Positions 16,580 to 25,688 of a stretch of 45,891 nucleotides of DNA are shown here, one piece after another. The stretch lies in contig PLTJ01000064.1 of NCBI GenBank assembly GCA_003164455.1, positions 1-45,891 on the forward strand. The letters are read 5' to 3'. The stretch is from Acetobacteraceae bacterium (GTDB lineage: Bacteria; Pseudomonadota; Alphaproteobacteria; Acetobacterales; Acetobacteraceae). Position 1 is the first letter of the stretch; each line of letters starts with the position of its first letter. The translations under genes and the position numbers were made by a program. The notes beneath the pieces are model-generated. The model was not told the DNA's origin and did no database searches. It worked only from the letters and a program-made list of their open reading frames with translations.

Positions 16580-17452
16580 TCAGCGCAGGCCGGCACGCTC
16601 CTGTGCCACCCGGGCCAGCACGCTCCAGTCGGCATCGCCCCGGCCCAGGGCCATGGCGGTGAGCAAGCCGTCATGGGCCAGGCCGGCCAGTGGCATCGGC
16701 ACCGCCAAGGCGTCGGCCGCGGCCAGTACCAGGCGCAGATCCTTCAGCCCGAGGCTCGCCTTGAACAGTCCCGCCTCGTCGCGCCCCTCGGCGATCATCC
16801 CGCCGTAGTTGGCATAGACCGGCGACTGGAACAGGTTGTTCACCGCGTCGATGAAATCCTGCGGCGGGATGTCCGCCTTGCGCATCAGGGCAACGGCCTC
16901 GCCAAGCGTCTCGATCATGGCGGCGAGGAGGAAATTGTTGCCCAGCTTCACCAGGTTGGCGCGCCAGGGTTCGTCGCCGAATTCCGAAATGCCGCGGCCC
17001 ATCGCCTCCAGCAGCGGGCGCACCCGGGCGCGTTGCCCCGCCTCACCGGCCAGCAGAATCCACAGCTTGCCGGCGGCGGCGGCATCGGGGCGGCCGAACA
17101 CCGGGGCGGCCAGGTAGGCGCGGCCGCGTTCGGCGTGCATGGCGGCCATCCGGCGCGCCGTGGCGATGCTGATGGTGCTCATGGCGACATGGACGGCCCC
17201 CGCGCCAAGCCCATCCAGCAAACCGCCCTGCACCACCGCCTCCAGGGCGTCATCGTCGGCCAGCATGGTCAACACCGCTTCGGCGCCTTCCAACGCGGTG
17301 CGCAGATCGCCGGCGAGCCGCGGGGGCCGGTCGGCGAAGGCGTCGAGCGGCTTCGGGCTGCGGTTGAAGACCGTCATCTCGTGGCCGGCCCTGGCGAGGT
17401 TGACCGCCATCGGCAGGCCCATGGCTCCGAGGCCGATAAACGTCACTTTCAT
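16580..17452 (-). CDS. NAD-binding 3-hydroxyisobutyrate dehydrogenase-family oxidoreductase
   Basis: MKVTFIGLGAMGLPMAVNLARAGHEMTVFNRSP... Confidence 0.88.
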   Translation of the reverse strand: MKVTFIGLGAMGLPMAVNLARAGHEMTVFNRSPKPLDAFADRPPRLAGDLRTALEGAEAVLTMLADDDALEAVVQGGLLDGLGAGAVHVAMSTISIATARRMAAMHAERGRAYLAAPVFGRPDAAAAGKLWILLAGEAGQRARVRPLLEAMGRGISEFGDEPWRANLVKLGNNFLLAAMIETLGEAVALMRKADIPPQDFIDAVNNLFQSPVYANYGGMIAEGRDEAGLFKASLGLKDLRLVLAAADALAVPMPLAGLAHDGLLTAMALGRGDADWSVLARVAQERAGLR

Positions 17453-17549
17453 GCGGCATCTCCTGGCATCATGGGGTTGCATCTTTTCTGTTTTATCCGG
17501 TCCGGTCGATCACCATCTTTCGCCCATTGCGCAACCGGAGCACCCGATC

Positions 17550-18248
17550 ATGATCGAACGCAGGCCGTTCGCGACCCTGGGCGGCAATGACCACGGCTGG
17601 CTCAAAACCAGGCACCATTTCTCCTTCGCTGACTACCGGGACCCCGCCCGCATGGGCTGGGGCGGTCTGCGCGTGTGGAACGATGACGAAATCGCCGCCG
17701 GTAGCGGCTTTGCCACCCACCCGCATGCCGACATGGAAATCATCACCTACGTGCGCGCCGGCGCGATCACCCATCGGGACTCGATGGGCAACCAGGGCCG
17801 CACCGAAGCCGGCGACGTGCAGGTGATGTCGGCCGGATCGGGCGTTCGCCACTCCGAATACAACATGGAAGCGGCGACTGCCCTGATTTTCCAGATCTGG
17901 ATCCATCCGGCCGTCAAGGGCGGCGCGCCATTCTGGGGCGCCAAGCCGTTCCCCAGGGCGGACCGATCGGGCCGGTTCGTCACGCTGGCCAGCGGCGATG
18001 CCGCCGACACCGACGCCCTGCCGATCCGCGCCGATGCCCGCGTGCTGGGCGCGACAGTGAAAGCCGGCGAACACGTCACCATCGCGCTGGACCCCAGGCG
18101 TCACGCCTATCTGGTGGTCGCCAGCGGCGCGATCGAGGCCGGCGGCGTGCGCATCGCGGCGCGCGACGGCGCGGCGATCACCGATGTCGCCAGCCTCGCC
18201 ATCGTCGCCCTGGAGGACGCCGAAATCGTCCTGGTCGATGCCGCCTGA
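17550..18248 (+). CDS. Pirin family protein
   Basis: TRHHFSFADYRDPARMGWGGLRVWNDDEIAAGSGFATHPHADMEIITYV...GDVQVMSAGSGVRHSEYN. Confidence 0.92.
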   Translation: MIERRPFATLGGNDHGWLKTRHHFSFADYRDPARMGWGGLRVWNDDEIAAGSGFATHPHADMEIITYVRAGAITHRDSMGNQGRTEAGDVQVMSAGSGVRHSEYNMEAATALIFQIWIHPAVKGGAPFWGAKPFPRADRSGRFVTLASGDAADTDALPIRADARVLGATVKAGEHVTIALDPRRHAYLVVASGAIEAGGVRIAARDGAAITDVASLAIVALEDAEIVLVDAA

Positions 18249-18479
18249 CCGTGCCAATGGCCATGGGATGTCGCGGCCGGGTTGGCGAGAGGCGGGCTCT
18301 GTCGATGCCCCTGGTGAAGCAAGCAGCACCAGTGGAGCCGAAAACCGGCGCCCTGGGGCCGGCCGCAGGCCCCGGATGCTGCAATATCGTTGACCGAAGG
18401 CTGTCTTAATTATATGTAAACCAAGAACGGCGACCGTACGACAAATGTCGGATAATGATTCATTTCCGTTTCCTGAGGG

Positions 18480-21400
18480 GTGAAGTCGATGTCTGTCAAG
18501 ACGGCCCAGCAGCCTTTCATGAAGCTGACCGACCCCGCGCTCGATACTGACAACAACGCGTGGCAACCGGACGTCGTCCCGGCGCTACAGATGCTTGACG
18601 GCTGGTGGAGCCAGTTCGGCACCATCGGCGGCTTTGGCTTTGACGCGTTCTCTTCCGTTCTTCCCAGCGGCACGGGCGGCTCCACGCGAGGCACTGGATC
18701 GGGGGCAACTGGGGCCACGTCCAAAACCGGCGGCACGACAGGCTCGACCACGACCCTGTCATGGATCTCCACACTGAACGATGCCGTGATCAAAGCTGAC
18801 ATGACAGCGGCAGATGTTGACGGTACCGTCAGCGAAACCGGGATGGCCCAACTGTTCAGCGATCTCGGTGCCGAGCTGACCGCCGACAAGTCAACCCTGT
18901 CGGCCAGCCAGCTCGCTGACCTCAAGACGATTGCCGCCGACCTCAACGTCGGTGAGACGGCATCGTCCTATGTGACCTACATCACCGATGCGCTGATCGA
19001 CGGCAATGCCGCCAATGCCAAATGGACCGGCGGGGCCGCCTCGACCACCACCCTCGGCAACCTCGCTGTCGGCGCCAGCGCCACGCACGTGGATGAACTC
19101 GACGACAAATGGTTCCTGGGCACCGACCTGCCGAGTTCCAGCGTGAACATGATCGGCGATGGGACTTTCACCGTGTCCTACTCGGCGGTACCCAGCCCGG
19201 TGTTCGGCGCGAGTGGCCCGAGCATGAACGACATCAACCAAGGTTATCTCGGCGACTGCTACCTGATGGCGTCATTGGCCGAAGTTGCCTATCAGGATCC
19301 GTCGGCCATCGAGTCGATGATCATAAATAATGGCAACAATACCTATGGTGTCCGGTTCTTCGTCAACGGCAGCGCGGACTACGTCACGGTCAACGATTCT
19401 CTCGCCGACGGCGGAACGATCTTCAACAGCGCGACCGACATTTGGGGAGACCTGATCGAGAAAGCCTATGCCCAAATCCAGGCAAGCGGCGTCATCACCG
19501 GGAATACTTATAATTTCGGCAACTCCTATTCGACCATTGGTAATGGTGGCGCACCGGAATATGCCCTGGAGGAAATAACCGACGCGTCAGCCATCACTGA
19601 TTTCAATGCCGGCCGCGCGTCGTGGAGCGAAGATGTCTACAATGACGACTTGAATACCCAGTCAACCGGCTCCGGGTTGACGACGGCATCCGTGTTGGCA
19701 ACCTTGGTCGCCGACCTTGGCAAAGGGTATGACGAGGTTCTGTCTTCCTCCACCAACGCCACCGACAGCAGCGGCATGACCACGCTGGTGGCCGATCACG
19801 CCCTGTCGGTCTATGGCTACGACAGCACGACCGGCGATCTCGAGATCCGCAACCCGTGGGGTACCGATCCCGGGCAATACTGGGACACGACGTTCGAGGT
19901 CAGCCTGACCACCCTTCTCGCCGATGGCGATACCATCAGCGTCGCCGACGTGCCATCTTCCCCAGGATCGGTTGTCACCGGAGCCTTGGTATCCGCTGCC
20001 GCCGGGTTGCAGGCGAACGCCGCGGTGACGTCGTTCTCCATCACGGACAGCATGGCCAATGTGAGCGCGGCCTTCGCGAGCCTGGCCACCGATACCAAAC
20101 TCACATCGATTACGCTGACCGACAGCAGCACGCCGGCGCTGACTCTGACCGCGGCGCAATACACCGCCGACGCCAGCGTTCTCGCCAAGATCACCAGCAA
20201 CTACAATCTGACGGTGACCGGCGCCCTGGCGTCAGCCGCCGCCGGATTGCAGGCGAACGCCGCGGTGGCGTCGTTCTCCATCTCGGACAGCATGGCCGAT
20301 GTGAGCGCGGCTTTCACGGGCCTGGCCACCGATACCAAGCTCACGTCGATTACGCTGACCGACACCAGCACACCAGCGCTGACCCTGACCGCGGTGCAAT
20401 ACACCGCCGATACCGGCGTTCTCGCCAAGATCACCAGCAACTACAATCTGATGGTGACCGGTGCCCTGGCGTCAGCCGCCGCCGGATTGCAGGCCAACAC
20501 GGATGTCATCGCGTTTTCCCTGTCGGATAGCGCCAGCAATGTGAACGCGGCCTTCGCCGGCCTGGCCACCGATACCAAGCTCACATCGATTACGTTGACC
20601 GACACCAACACACCGACGCTGACCCTGACCGCGGCGCAATACACCGCCGATACCGGCGTTCTCGTCAAGATCGCCAGCAACTACAATCTGATCGTGAATG
20701 GTGCCTTGGTGTCAGCCGTCGCCGGATTGCAGGCCAACACGCATGTCATCGCGTTTTCCGTTTCGGATAGCTCGACCGATGTGGCGAGCTCAATCGCCGC
20801 GCTGAATGGCGATACGAAACTTGCGTCGATCACCGTAACCGACAGCAATCCTCTGTCGATCACCTATGCCCAATTGACCGGCGACACGACCGCATTGAGC
20901 AAGCTGCCGAGCCCCTACAAGGTGTCTGTGAGTGGTGTCAGCGCCGCGAACGCCGGGGCTGTGCAGGCCAACACGCATGTCGCGTCGTTCACGGTGTCCG
21001 ACACCGCGGCCGATGTCACGGCGGCGCTGTCTTCGCTGGATGGCGACAGCAAACTGTCGGCGCTGACCGTCAGTGGAACGACCTCGGCGAACACGCTCAA
21101 TCTGACCGGATCGGATGTGGCGGCAACGATCAATCTGAATGGCAACACGGCCAGTGTCAGTGCCGGCCTGACCGCACCCAGCCTGACCTTCATCGGCACA
21201 CCCGATGCCATCACGCTGGGGACGGGCGCCAGCACCATCGATTACACCCTGGCATCCAGCAGTGGAATCGAGACCATCGCCAACTTCCAATACGGCCTGG
21301 ACCTGCTCGATATCAGCCTGAACGGTGCCGCCAGCAGTCTGCTGAAAGCAGCTAACACCAAGCTGAATGGTCAGAACGCCATCTCAATCTACAGCAGTGC

Positions 21401-21509
21401 CGATCCAACGCACGGCGTCGTTCTGGCCGGCGTCAGCAGCAGCATGACCGCCGCCAACCTGCTGACCAGCCACCTCGTGTTCAGCAATGGGAACGCTCTG
21501 ATCAGCTGA
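18480..21509 (+). CDS. Calpain family (C2) cysteine protease with C-terminal tandem repeats
   Basis: Catalytic motifs NDINQGYLGDCYLMASLAE (Cys), DHALSVYGYD (His), EIRNPWG (Asn); then ~80-aa repeats. Confidence 0.82.
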   Translation: MKSMSVKTAQQPFMKLTDPALDTDNNAWQPDVVPALQMLDGWWSQFGTIGGFGFDAFSSVLPSGTGGSTRGTGSGATGATSKTGGTTGSTTTLSWISTLNDAVIKADMTAADVDGTVSETGMAQLFSDLGAELTADKSTLSASQLADLKTIAADLNVGETASSYVTYITDALIDGNAANAKWTGGAASTTTLGNLAVGASATHVDELDDKWFLGTDLPSSSVNMIGDGTFTVSYSAVPSPVFGASGPSMNDINQGYLGDCYLMASLAEVAYQDPSAIESMIINNGNNTYGVRFFVNGSADYVTVNDSLADGGTIFNSATDIWGDLIEKAYAQIQASGVITGNTYNFGNSYSTIGNGGAPEYALEEITDASAITDFNAGRASWSEDVYNDDLNTQSTGSGLTTASVLATLVADLGKGYDEVLSSSTNATDSSGMTTLVADHALSVYGYDSTTGDLEIRNPWGTDPGQYWDTTFEVSLTTLLADGDTISVADVPSSPGSVVTGALVSAAAGLQANAAVTSFSITDSMANVSAAFASLATDTKLTSITLTDSSTPALTLTAAQYTADASVLAKITSNYNLTVTGALASAAAGLQANAAVASFSISDSMADVSAAFTGLATDTKLTSITLTDTSTPALTLTAVQYTADTGVLAKITSNYNLMVTGALASAAAGLQANTDVIAFSLSDSASNVNAAFAGLATDTKLTSITLTDTNTPTLTLTAAQYTADTGVLVKIASNYNLIVNGALVSAVAGLQANTHVIAFSVSDSSTDVASSIAALNGDTKLASITVTDSNPLSITYAQLTGDTTALSKLPSPYKVSVSGVSAANAGAVQANTHVASFTVSDTAADVTAALSSLDGDSKLSALTVSGTTSANTLNLTGSDVAATINLNGNTASVSAGLTAPSLTFIGTPDAITLGTGASTIDYTLASSSGIETIANFQYGLDLLDISLNGAASSLLKAANTKLNGQNAISIYSSADPTHGVVLAGVSSSMTAANLLTSHLVFSNGNALIS
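19974..20930 (+). repeat. 240-bp in-frame tandem repeats within the calpain-like gene (three close units plus a diverged fourth)
   Basis: Units begin at ~19974, 20214, 20454, 20694; first three exactly 240 bp apart and highly similar. Confidence 0.9.
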
Positions 21510-21748
21510 CGCCGGTCATTGGGAGAACAGCCGCGAGGCGAACGCGGCGCTGAAAAACCTGCTGGCCGGACAGGACGGACGCGCGGGCACCGAGGAAAAC
21601 GTTCGGACGCAAATAACCGTGTGTCCCCTGGAATGGCTGTCCCCTCCCCCCCCGACAACGGCTACAGTGCCCCCAATTCAGGTCATTCACTGCTGCCCCG
21701 GACCTGTCAGGCGCCGGTGAAACACCGGGAAGTGAAAGTGCGCATCCA

Positions 21749-23686
21749 ATGACAATTCTGACGGTCGGGGCTGGAGGCGCGTTCCAGACCATCGCCTCGG
21801 CGGTCGCCGTCTCGCAGGATGGCGACACGATCGACGTCGCTGCCGGTACCTACACCAACGACTTCCTCGTCTTCAGCGACAGTATCACGTTGCAGGCGGT
21901 CGGCGGCATGGTGGTGATCAACGCCACCGTGCCGCCGCCGGACGAAATGGCGATCATCACGGAAGGCGCGACCGACGCGAACGTCACCATCAGCGGCTTC
22001 GAGCTGACCGGCGCGGCGATATCCTCTGATGAGGGCAATAACGGCGCCGGCATCCGCTACCAGGGCGGCAACCTGACGCTGACCAACGACTATATCTACG
22101 ACAACCAGGAAGGCGTCCTCGCCGGCACGCCGCCAGTCGCGGGGACCGGCACGATCTCCATCAGCAACAGCGAATTCGCCGATAACGGCGCGGGCGATGG
22201 CTACAGCCACAACATCTACGTCAACAACGTCGCCCTGCTGGAGATCACCAACAGCCTCTTCACCGGTGCCGTGGTCGGCCACGAGATCAAGAGCCGCGCG
22301 GTGGACACCATCATCACCGACAACGTCATCGCCGGCGGCCCAACCGGCTCCGACAGCTACAGCATCGACCTGCCCAATGGCGGCGATGCCACCGTTACCG
22401 GCAACGTCATCGAGAAGGGACCGGACTCGCAGAATCCCTATTTCATCTCCTATGGCGAGGAAGGGGTGACGAACCCGGGCACGAGCGTCACCATCTCGAA
22501 CAATACCATCCTCAACGACTTCGGCAGCAACGCGGTCGTCGTGAAGAACGACAGCACGACCACCATCGCGTTCAGCGGCAACGCGGTGTACGGGCTGACC
22601 TCGGGCCAGCTGATCAGCGGCCCCGGGACCGCCAGTGGCACGACGAACCTGACCACCGAACCGGCGGTAGACTATACGGCGCCGTGGTCGGCCGCCGCCA
22701 CGCCGCCGCTGGACTGGGCGGCGTGCTTCGCGACGGGCACCCGCATCACCACCCCGCGCGGCGCCTGCGCGGTGGAACGGCTGGCCGTCGGCGATCCGGT
22801 GCTGACGGCGGAAGGTCGCGCCGTGCCCGTCACCTGGATCGGCCATCGCGGCGTTTCATGCGAGCGCCATCCGCGCCCGCACGACGTCTGGCCGGTGTGC
22901 ATCCACGCCGGCGCCTTCGGCGACGGTCTGCCGCAGCGCGACCTCACCCTGTCACCCGACCATGCCGTGTTCATCGACGGCGTGCTGGTCCCCATCCGTT
23001 ACCTCGTGAACGGCTGCACCATCGCGCAGGTGCCGGTGAAGGCCATCACCTATTGGCATGTCGAACTGCCCACCCATGACGTTCTGCTGGCCGAGGGCCT
23101 GCCCGCCGAGAGCTATCTCGACACCGGCAACCGCGGCGCCTTCGCGGGCGGCAACGAGCCGCCCATGCTGCACCCGGACTTCGCCCTGCGGATCTGGGAG
23201 GCGCGGGCCTGTGCGAAGCTGGTGGTCGACGGACCCGAACTGGTAGCGGCGCGAAGCTGGCTGCTGGCCCGCGCCGAAACACTCGGTCATCGCACGACGC
23301 GCGCGCCCGCGCTGCGGCTGCGTACCGATGCCGGCACCGTGGCAGCCCAGGCCGACGGCCTCCGCCACCGGTTTGACCTGCCGCCGGGAACGCAGGGCCT
23401 GCGACTGCAATCGCGGGCCGGCGTGCCCGCGCAGATGGACCCCGAGAGCATGGATTGCCGCTCTCTCGGGGTCGCTGTCCGCGCTCTTGCGCTGGACGGC
23501 GTCGCGCTCGCCCTCACCGACACCCGGCTCGGGCCCGGCTGGCACGCGGCCGAGCCGGGCTGGCGCTGGACCGACGGCGACGCCACCATCGCCGCCGGGA
23601 GCGCGCGCACCCTGGAGATCGAACTCGCCATGGGCGCGCTCTACTGGGACGACGACGCGGCGGATGGGCTTATCCGCGCGGCGTGA
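21749..23686 (+). CDS. Parallel beta-helix repeat protein with C-terminal Hint domain
   Basis: Pectate lyase-like repeats (ISISNSEFADNGAG, LEITNSLFTGAVV) then ACFATGTRITTPRGACAVERLAVGDPVLTAEG...LTLSPDHAVFIDGVLVPIRYLVNG. Confidence 0.85.
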   Translation: MTILTVGAGGAFQTIASAVAVSQDGDTIDVAAGTYTNDFLVFSDSITLQAVGGMVVINATVPPPDEMAIITEGATDANVTISGFELTGAAISSDEGNNGAGIRYQGGNLTLTNDYIYDNQEGVLAGTPPVAGTGTISISNSEFADNGAGDGYSHNIYVNNVALLEITNSLFTGAVVGHEIKSRAVDTIITDNVIAGGPTGSDSYSIDLPNGGDATVTGNVIEKGPDSQNPYFISYGEEGVTNPGTSVTISNNTILNDFGSNAVVVKNDSTTTIAFSGNAVYGLTSGQLISGPGTASGTTNLTTEPAVDYTAPWSAAATPPLDWAACFATGTRITTPRGACAVERLAVGDPVLTAEGRAVPVTWIGHRGVSCERHPRPHDVWPVCIHAGAFGDGLPQRDLTLSPDHAVFIDGVLVPIRYLVNGCTIAQVPVKAITYWHVELPTHDVLLAEGLPAESYLDTGNRGAFAGGNEPPMLHPDFALRIWEARACAKLVVDGPELVAARSWLLARAETLGHRTTRAPALRLRTDAGTVAAQADGLRHRFDLPPGTQGLRLQSRAGVPAQMDPESMDCRSLGVAVRALALDGVALALTDTRLGPGWHAAEPGWRWTDGDATIAAGSARTLEIELAMGALYWDDDAADGLIRAA

Positions 23687-23691
23687 AAAGG

Positions 23692-24585
23692 TCAGTCGTC
23701 GTCGCGGACGGTCTTCAGGATCGCCGCCATGCGCTCGACCAGTTCGCTGCCCACCTCGGTCATCGGGCTCTTCGAATAGCCGCAGTCGCGCCCCAGCAGT
23801 TTGGCTGCCGCCTTCATGCGGGCGGGGAACTGCGGCCCGCGAACGATTTTCCACAGCGGGTAGAGGCGGTTCTGGATCTTCAGCGCCTCCGCGTGACGAC
23901 CGGTGCCGGTCAGGTCCCACATCTTCACGCACAGGCGGGGGAACAATGACAGGATGGCCGAGATCGCCCCGTCGGCACCGGCCGCGAAGCAGGAGTAGAT
24001 CATCTCGTCGGTGGCGGCGAAAACCATGCCGCGATCGCCGCACATGACCTTCATGTCGTACATCGCCATGATGCCGCCGACGCTTTGCTTGACCCCGATG
24101 ACGTTCTTGATGTCAAGCAGCCGCGAGAATAGCTCCGACGACACTTCGTTCTGCGGGATCACGTTGTAGATGATGATCGGCAGGTCGACCGCCTCGGAGA
24201 TGGCGCGGTAGAACTTCTCGTTGCCGTTATCGTCGGGAACCAGAACGTTGTAGAAAGTCGGCGTCACCATCAACGCATCGGCGCCGGCCGCCTTCGCCCG
24301 CAACGCAGTGGCGATCGCCGCCTGGGTCGAGCACCGAGCCACGCCGGAGACGACGGGAATGCCCTTCTTGTTCTCTTCGCGTATGACGCCGATCAACTGA
24401 ACGAGTTCATCGTCCGAGAGGGCGGCATTCTCGCCCGTGCTGCCTCCCGGGCTGATGCAATGGATCCCGGCGTCGAGGAGATAGCGAACTTCTCTCCGGT
24501 ACAGGCCGGTGTCGATCTTCTCGTCCTCGGTAAAAGTCGTCAGGACGGGGGGCGTGATGCCCCTGAAGCCTTCGCCCTTCTTCAT
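23692..24585 (-). CDS. Dihydrodipicolinate synthase family aldolase
   Basis: GITPPVLTTFTEDEKIDTGLYRREVRYLLDAGIHCISPGGSTGENAALSDDE. Confidence 0.88.
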   Translation of the reverse strand: MKKGEGFRGITPPVLTTFTEDEKIDTGLYRREVRYLLDAGIHCISPGGSTGENAALSDDELVQLIGVIREENKKGIPVVSGVARCSTQAAIATALRAKAAGADALMVTPTFYNVLVPDDNGNEKFYRAISEAVDLPIIIYNVIPQNEVSSELFSRLLDIKNVIGVKQSVGGIMAMYDMKVMCGDRGMVFAATDEMIYSCFAAGADGAISAILSLFPRLCVKMWDLTGTGRHAEALKIQNRLYPLWKIVRGPQFPARMKAAAKLLGRDCGYSKSPMTEVGSELVERMAAILKTVRDDD

Positions 24586-24706
24586 CGATTGACTTCCTTC
24601 TTCGTTCGTCGCGGCGACCGCCGCTCACCACACCTGACCGTGCAGGCGCGGTGGGCGGGCGGCCGCCGCTTCCGTTCGATGACCGGCGGTTACCGGCCGT
24701 TGCGGC

Positions 24707-25627
24707 TTACAGCAGACCGAAAGTGACCATCGCCTTGCGAACCTCGGCGATTTCTTCCGGCGTGCCGGGCGTCAGCGGCCGGCGCGGAATGCCCGCGTTG
24801 ACACCCAGCAGCTTCATGGCGTCCTTCCACAGCGGAGCCGGGTTCGTCCGTCCGTTCTGCCCCATGATCTTCAGCAGCGGATAGAGCTTACGCTGCATGG
24901 CGGCCGCTTCGGCGATCTTGCCGGCCAGGAAGGTCTCGATCATCTTGCGGACGTAAGGCCCGACCGCATGCGAGGCTCCCGAGATCACGCCGCCGATCCG
25001 GGCGTCGCCGCCCTGAGCGTAGGCTTCCAGGATCATCGTGTCGTCGCCGTTGTAGATGATGAAGCTTTCCGGCGTCGCGTTGAGGAACCCGGTGATCTGT
25101 TTCGGATTCAGTTCCGCCTCTTCCTTGACGCCGACGACGTTGGGGAATTTGGCGAGCGCCCCGAGGGTCGCCGGATCGATATTGACGCCGGTGAAGATCG
25201 GAATGTTGTAGACCAGGATATCCAGGGCCGGCACCGCTTTCGCGATCTCGGCGTAGTGAGCATAGAGTTCCTGTTGCGCCGGCTTCGTATAGTACGGGGC
25301 AACGATCATGGCGGTTTCGAAGCCCATCTCCAGGGCCTTCTTCGCCAGGGCGATCGTCTCCATGGTCGAGGCGCAGCCGACGCCGGCGACCAGCGGAACC
25401 CGCCCGCCGACCGCTGCCTTCACGGTCTCGAAAATGGCCACGCGCTCAGCGAACAGCTGCGTGTGGAACTCGCCCGTGGTGCCGCTGAGGACCAGCGAAT
25501 CGGCCATCTTGTTGTCGATCAGATAGGTCGCCAGGCTCTTCAGTGCGGCGTGGTCCACGCTCTGGTCGGCAGCATAGGGCGTAAGAATAGGCACTAGGAT
25601 CCGGCCGTACTTGGTTTTGTCAAACAT
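24707..25627 (-). CDS. Dihydrodipicolinate synthase family protein (second copy)
   Basis: GRILVPILTPYAADQSVDHAALKSLATYLIDNKMADSLVLSGTTGEFHTQ. Confidence 0.88.
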   Translation of the reverse strand: MFDKTKYGRILVPILTPYAADQSVDHAALKSLATYLIDNKMADSLVLSGTTGEFHTQLFAERVAIFETVKAAVGGRVPLVAGVGCASTMETIALAKKALEMGFETAMIVAPYYTKPAQQELYAHYAEIAKAVPALDILVYNIPIFTGVNIDPATLGALAKFPNVVGVKEEAELNPKQITGFLNATPESFIIYNGDDTMILEAYAQGGDARIGGVISGASHAVGPYVRKMIETFLAGKIAEAAAMQRKLYPLLKIMGQNGRTNPAPLWKDAMKLLGVNAGIPRRPLTPGTPEEIAEVRKAMVTFGLL

Positions 25628-25688
25628 ATCTCTCTCCTTGTCGAATTAAGGGCACGCTGGGTTGGGATTACTGCGTTCAGTTGTGCAT

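Noticed and set aside
15802-16808. ORFs 15802..16074, 15815..16144 and 15936..16808
   Set aside because: They read through the tRNA-Arg and its group I intron or opposite the complex I subunit; the RNA explanation is stronger.
19817-20863. Ladder of minus-strand ORFs spaced 240 bp apart (19817..20200, 20201..20440, 20441..20680, 20681..20863)
   Set aside because: Antisense shadows of the tandem repeats in the calpain-like gene; the periodicity reflects the repeat, not separate genes.
21707-22846. 379-aa minus-strand ORF
   Set aside because: Antisense of the beta-helix/Hint gene; low-complexity shadow.
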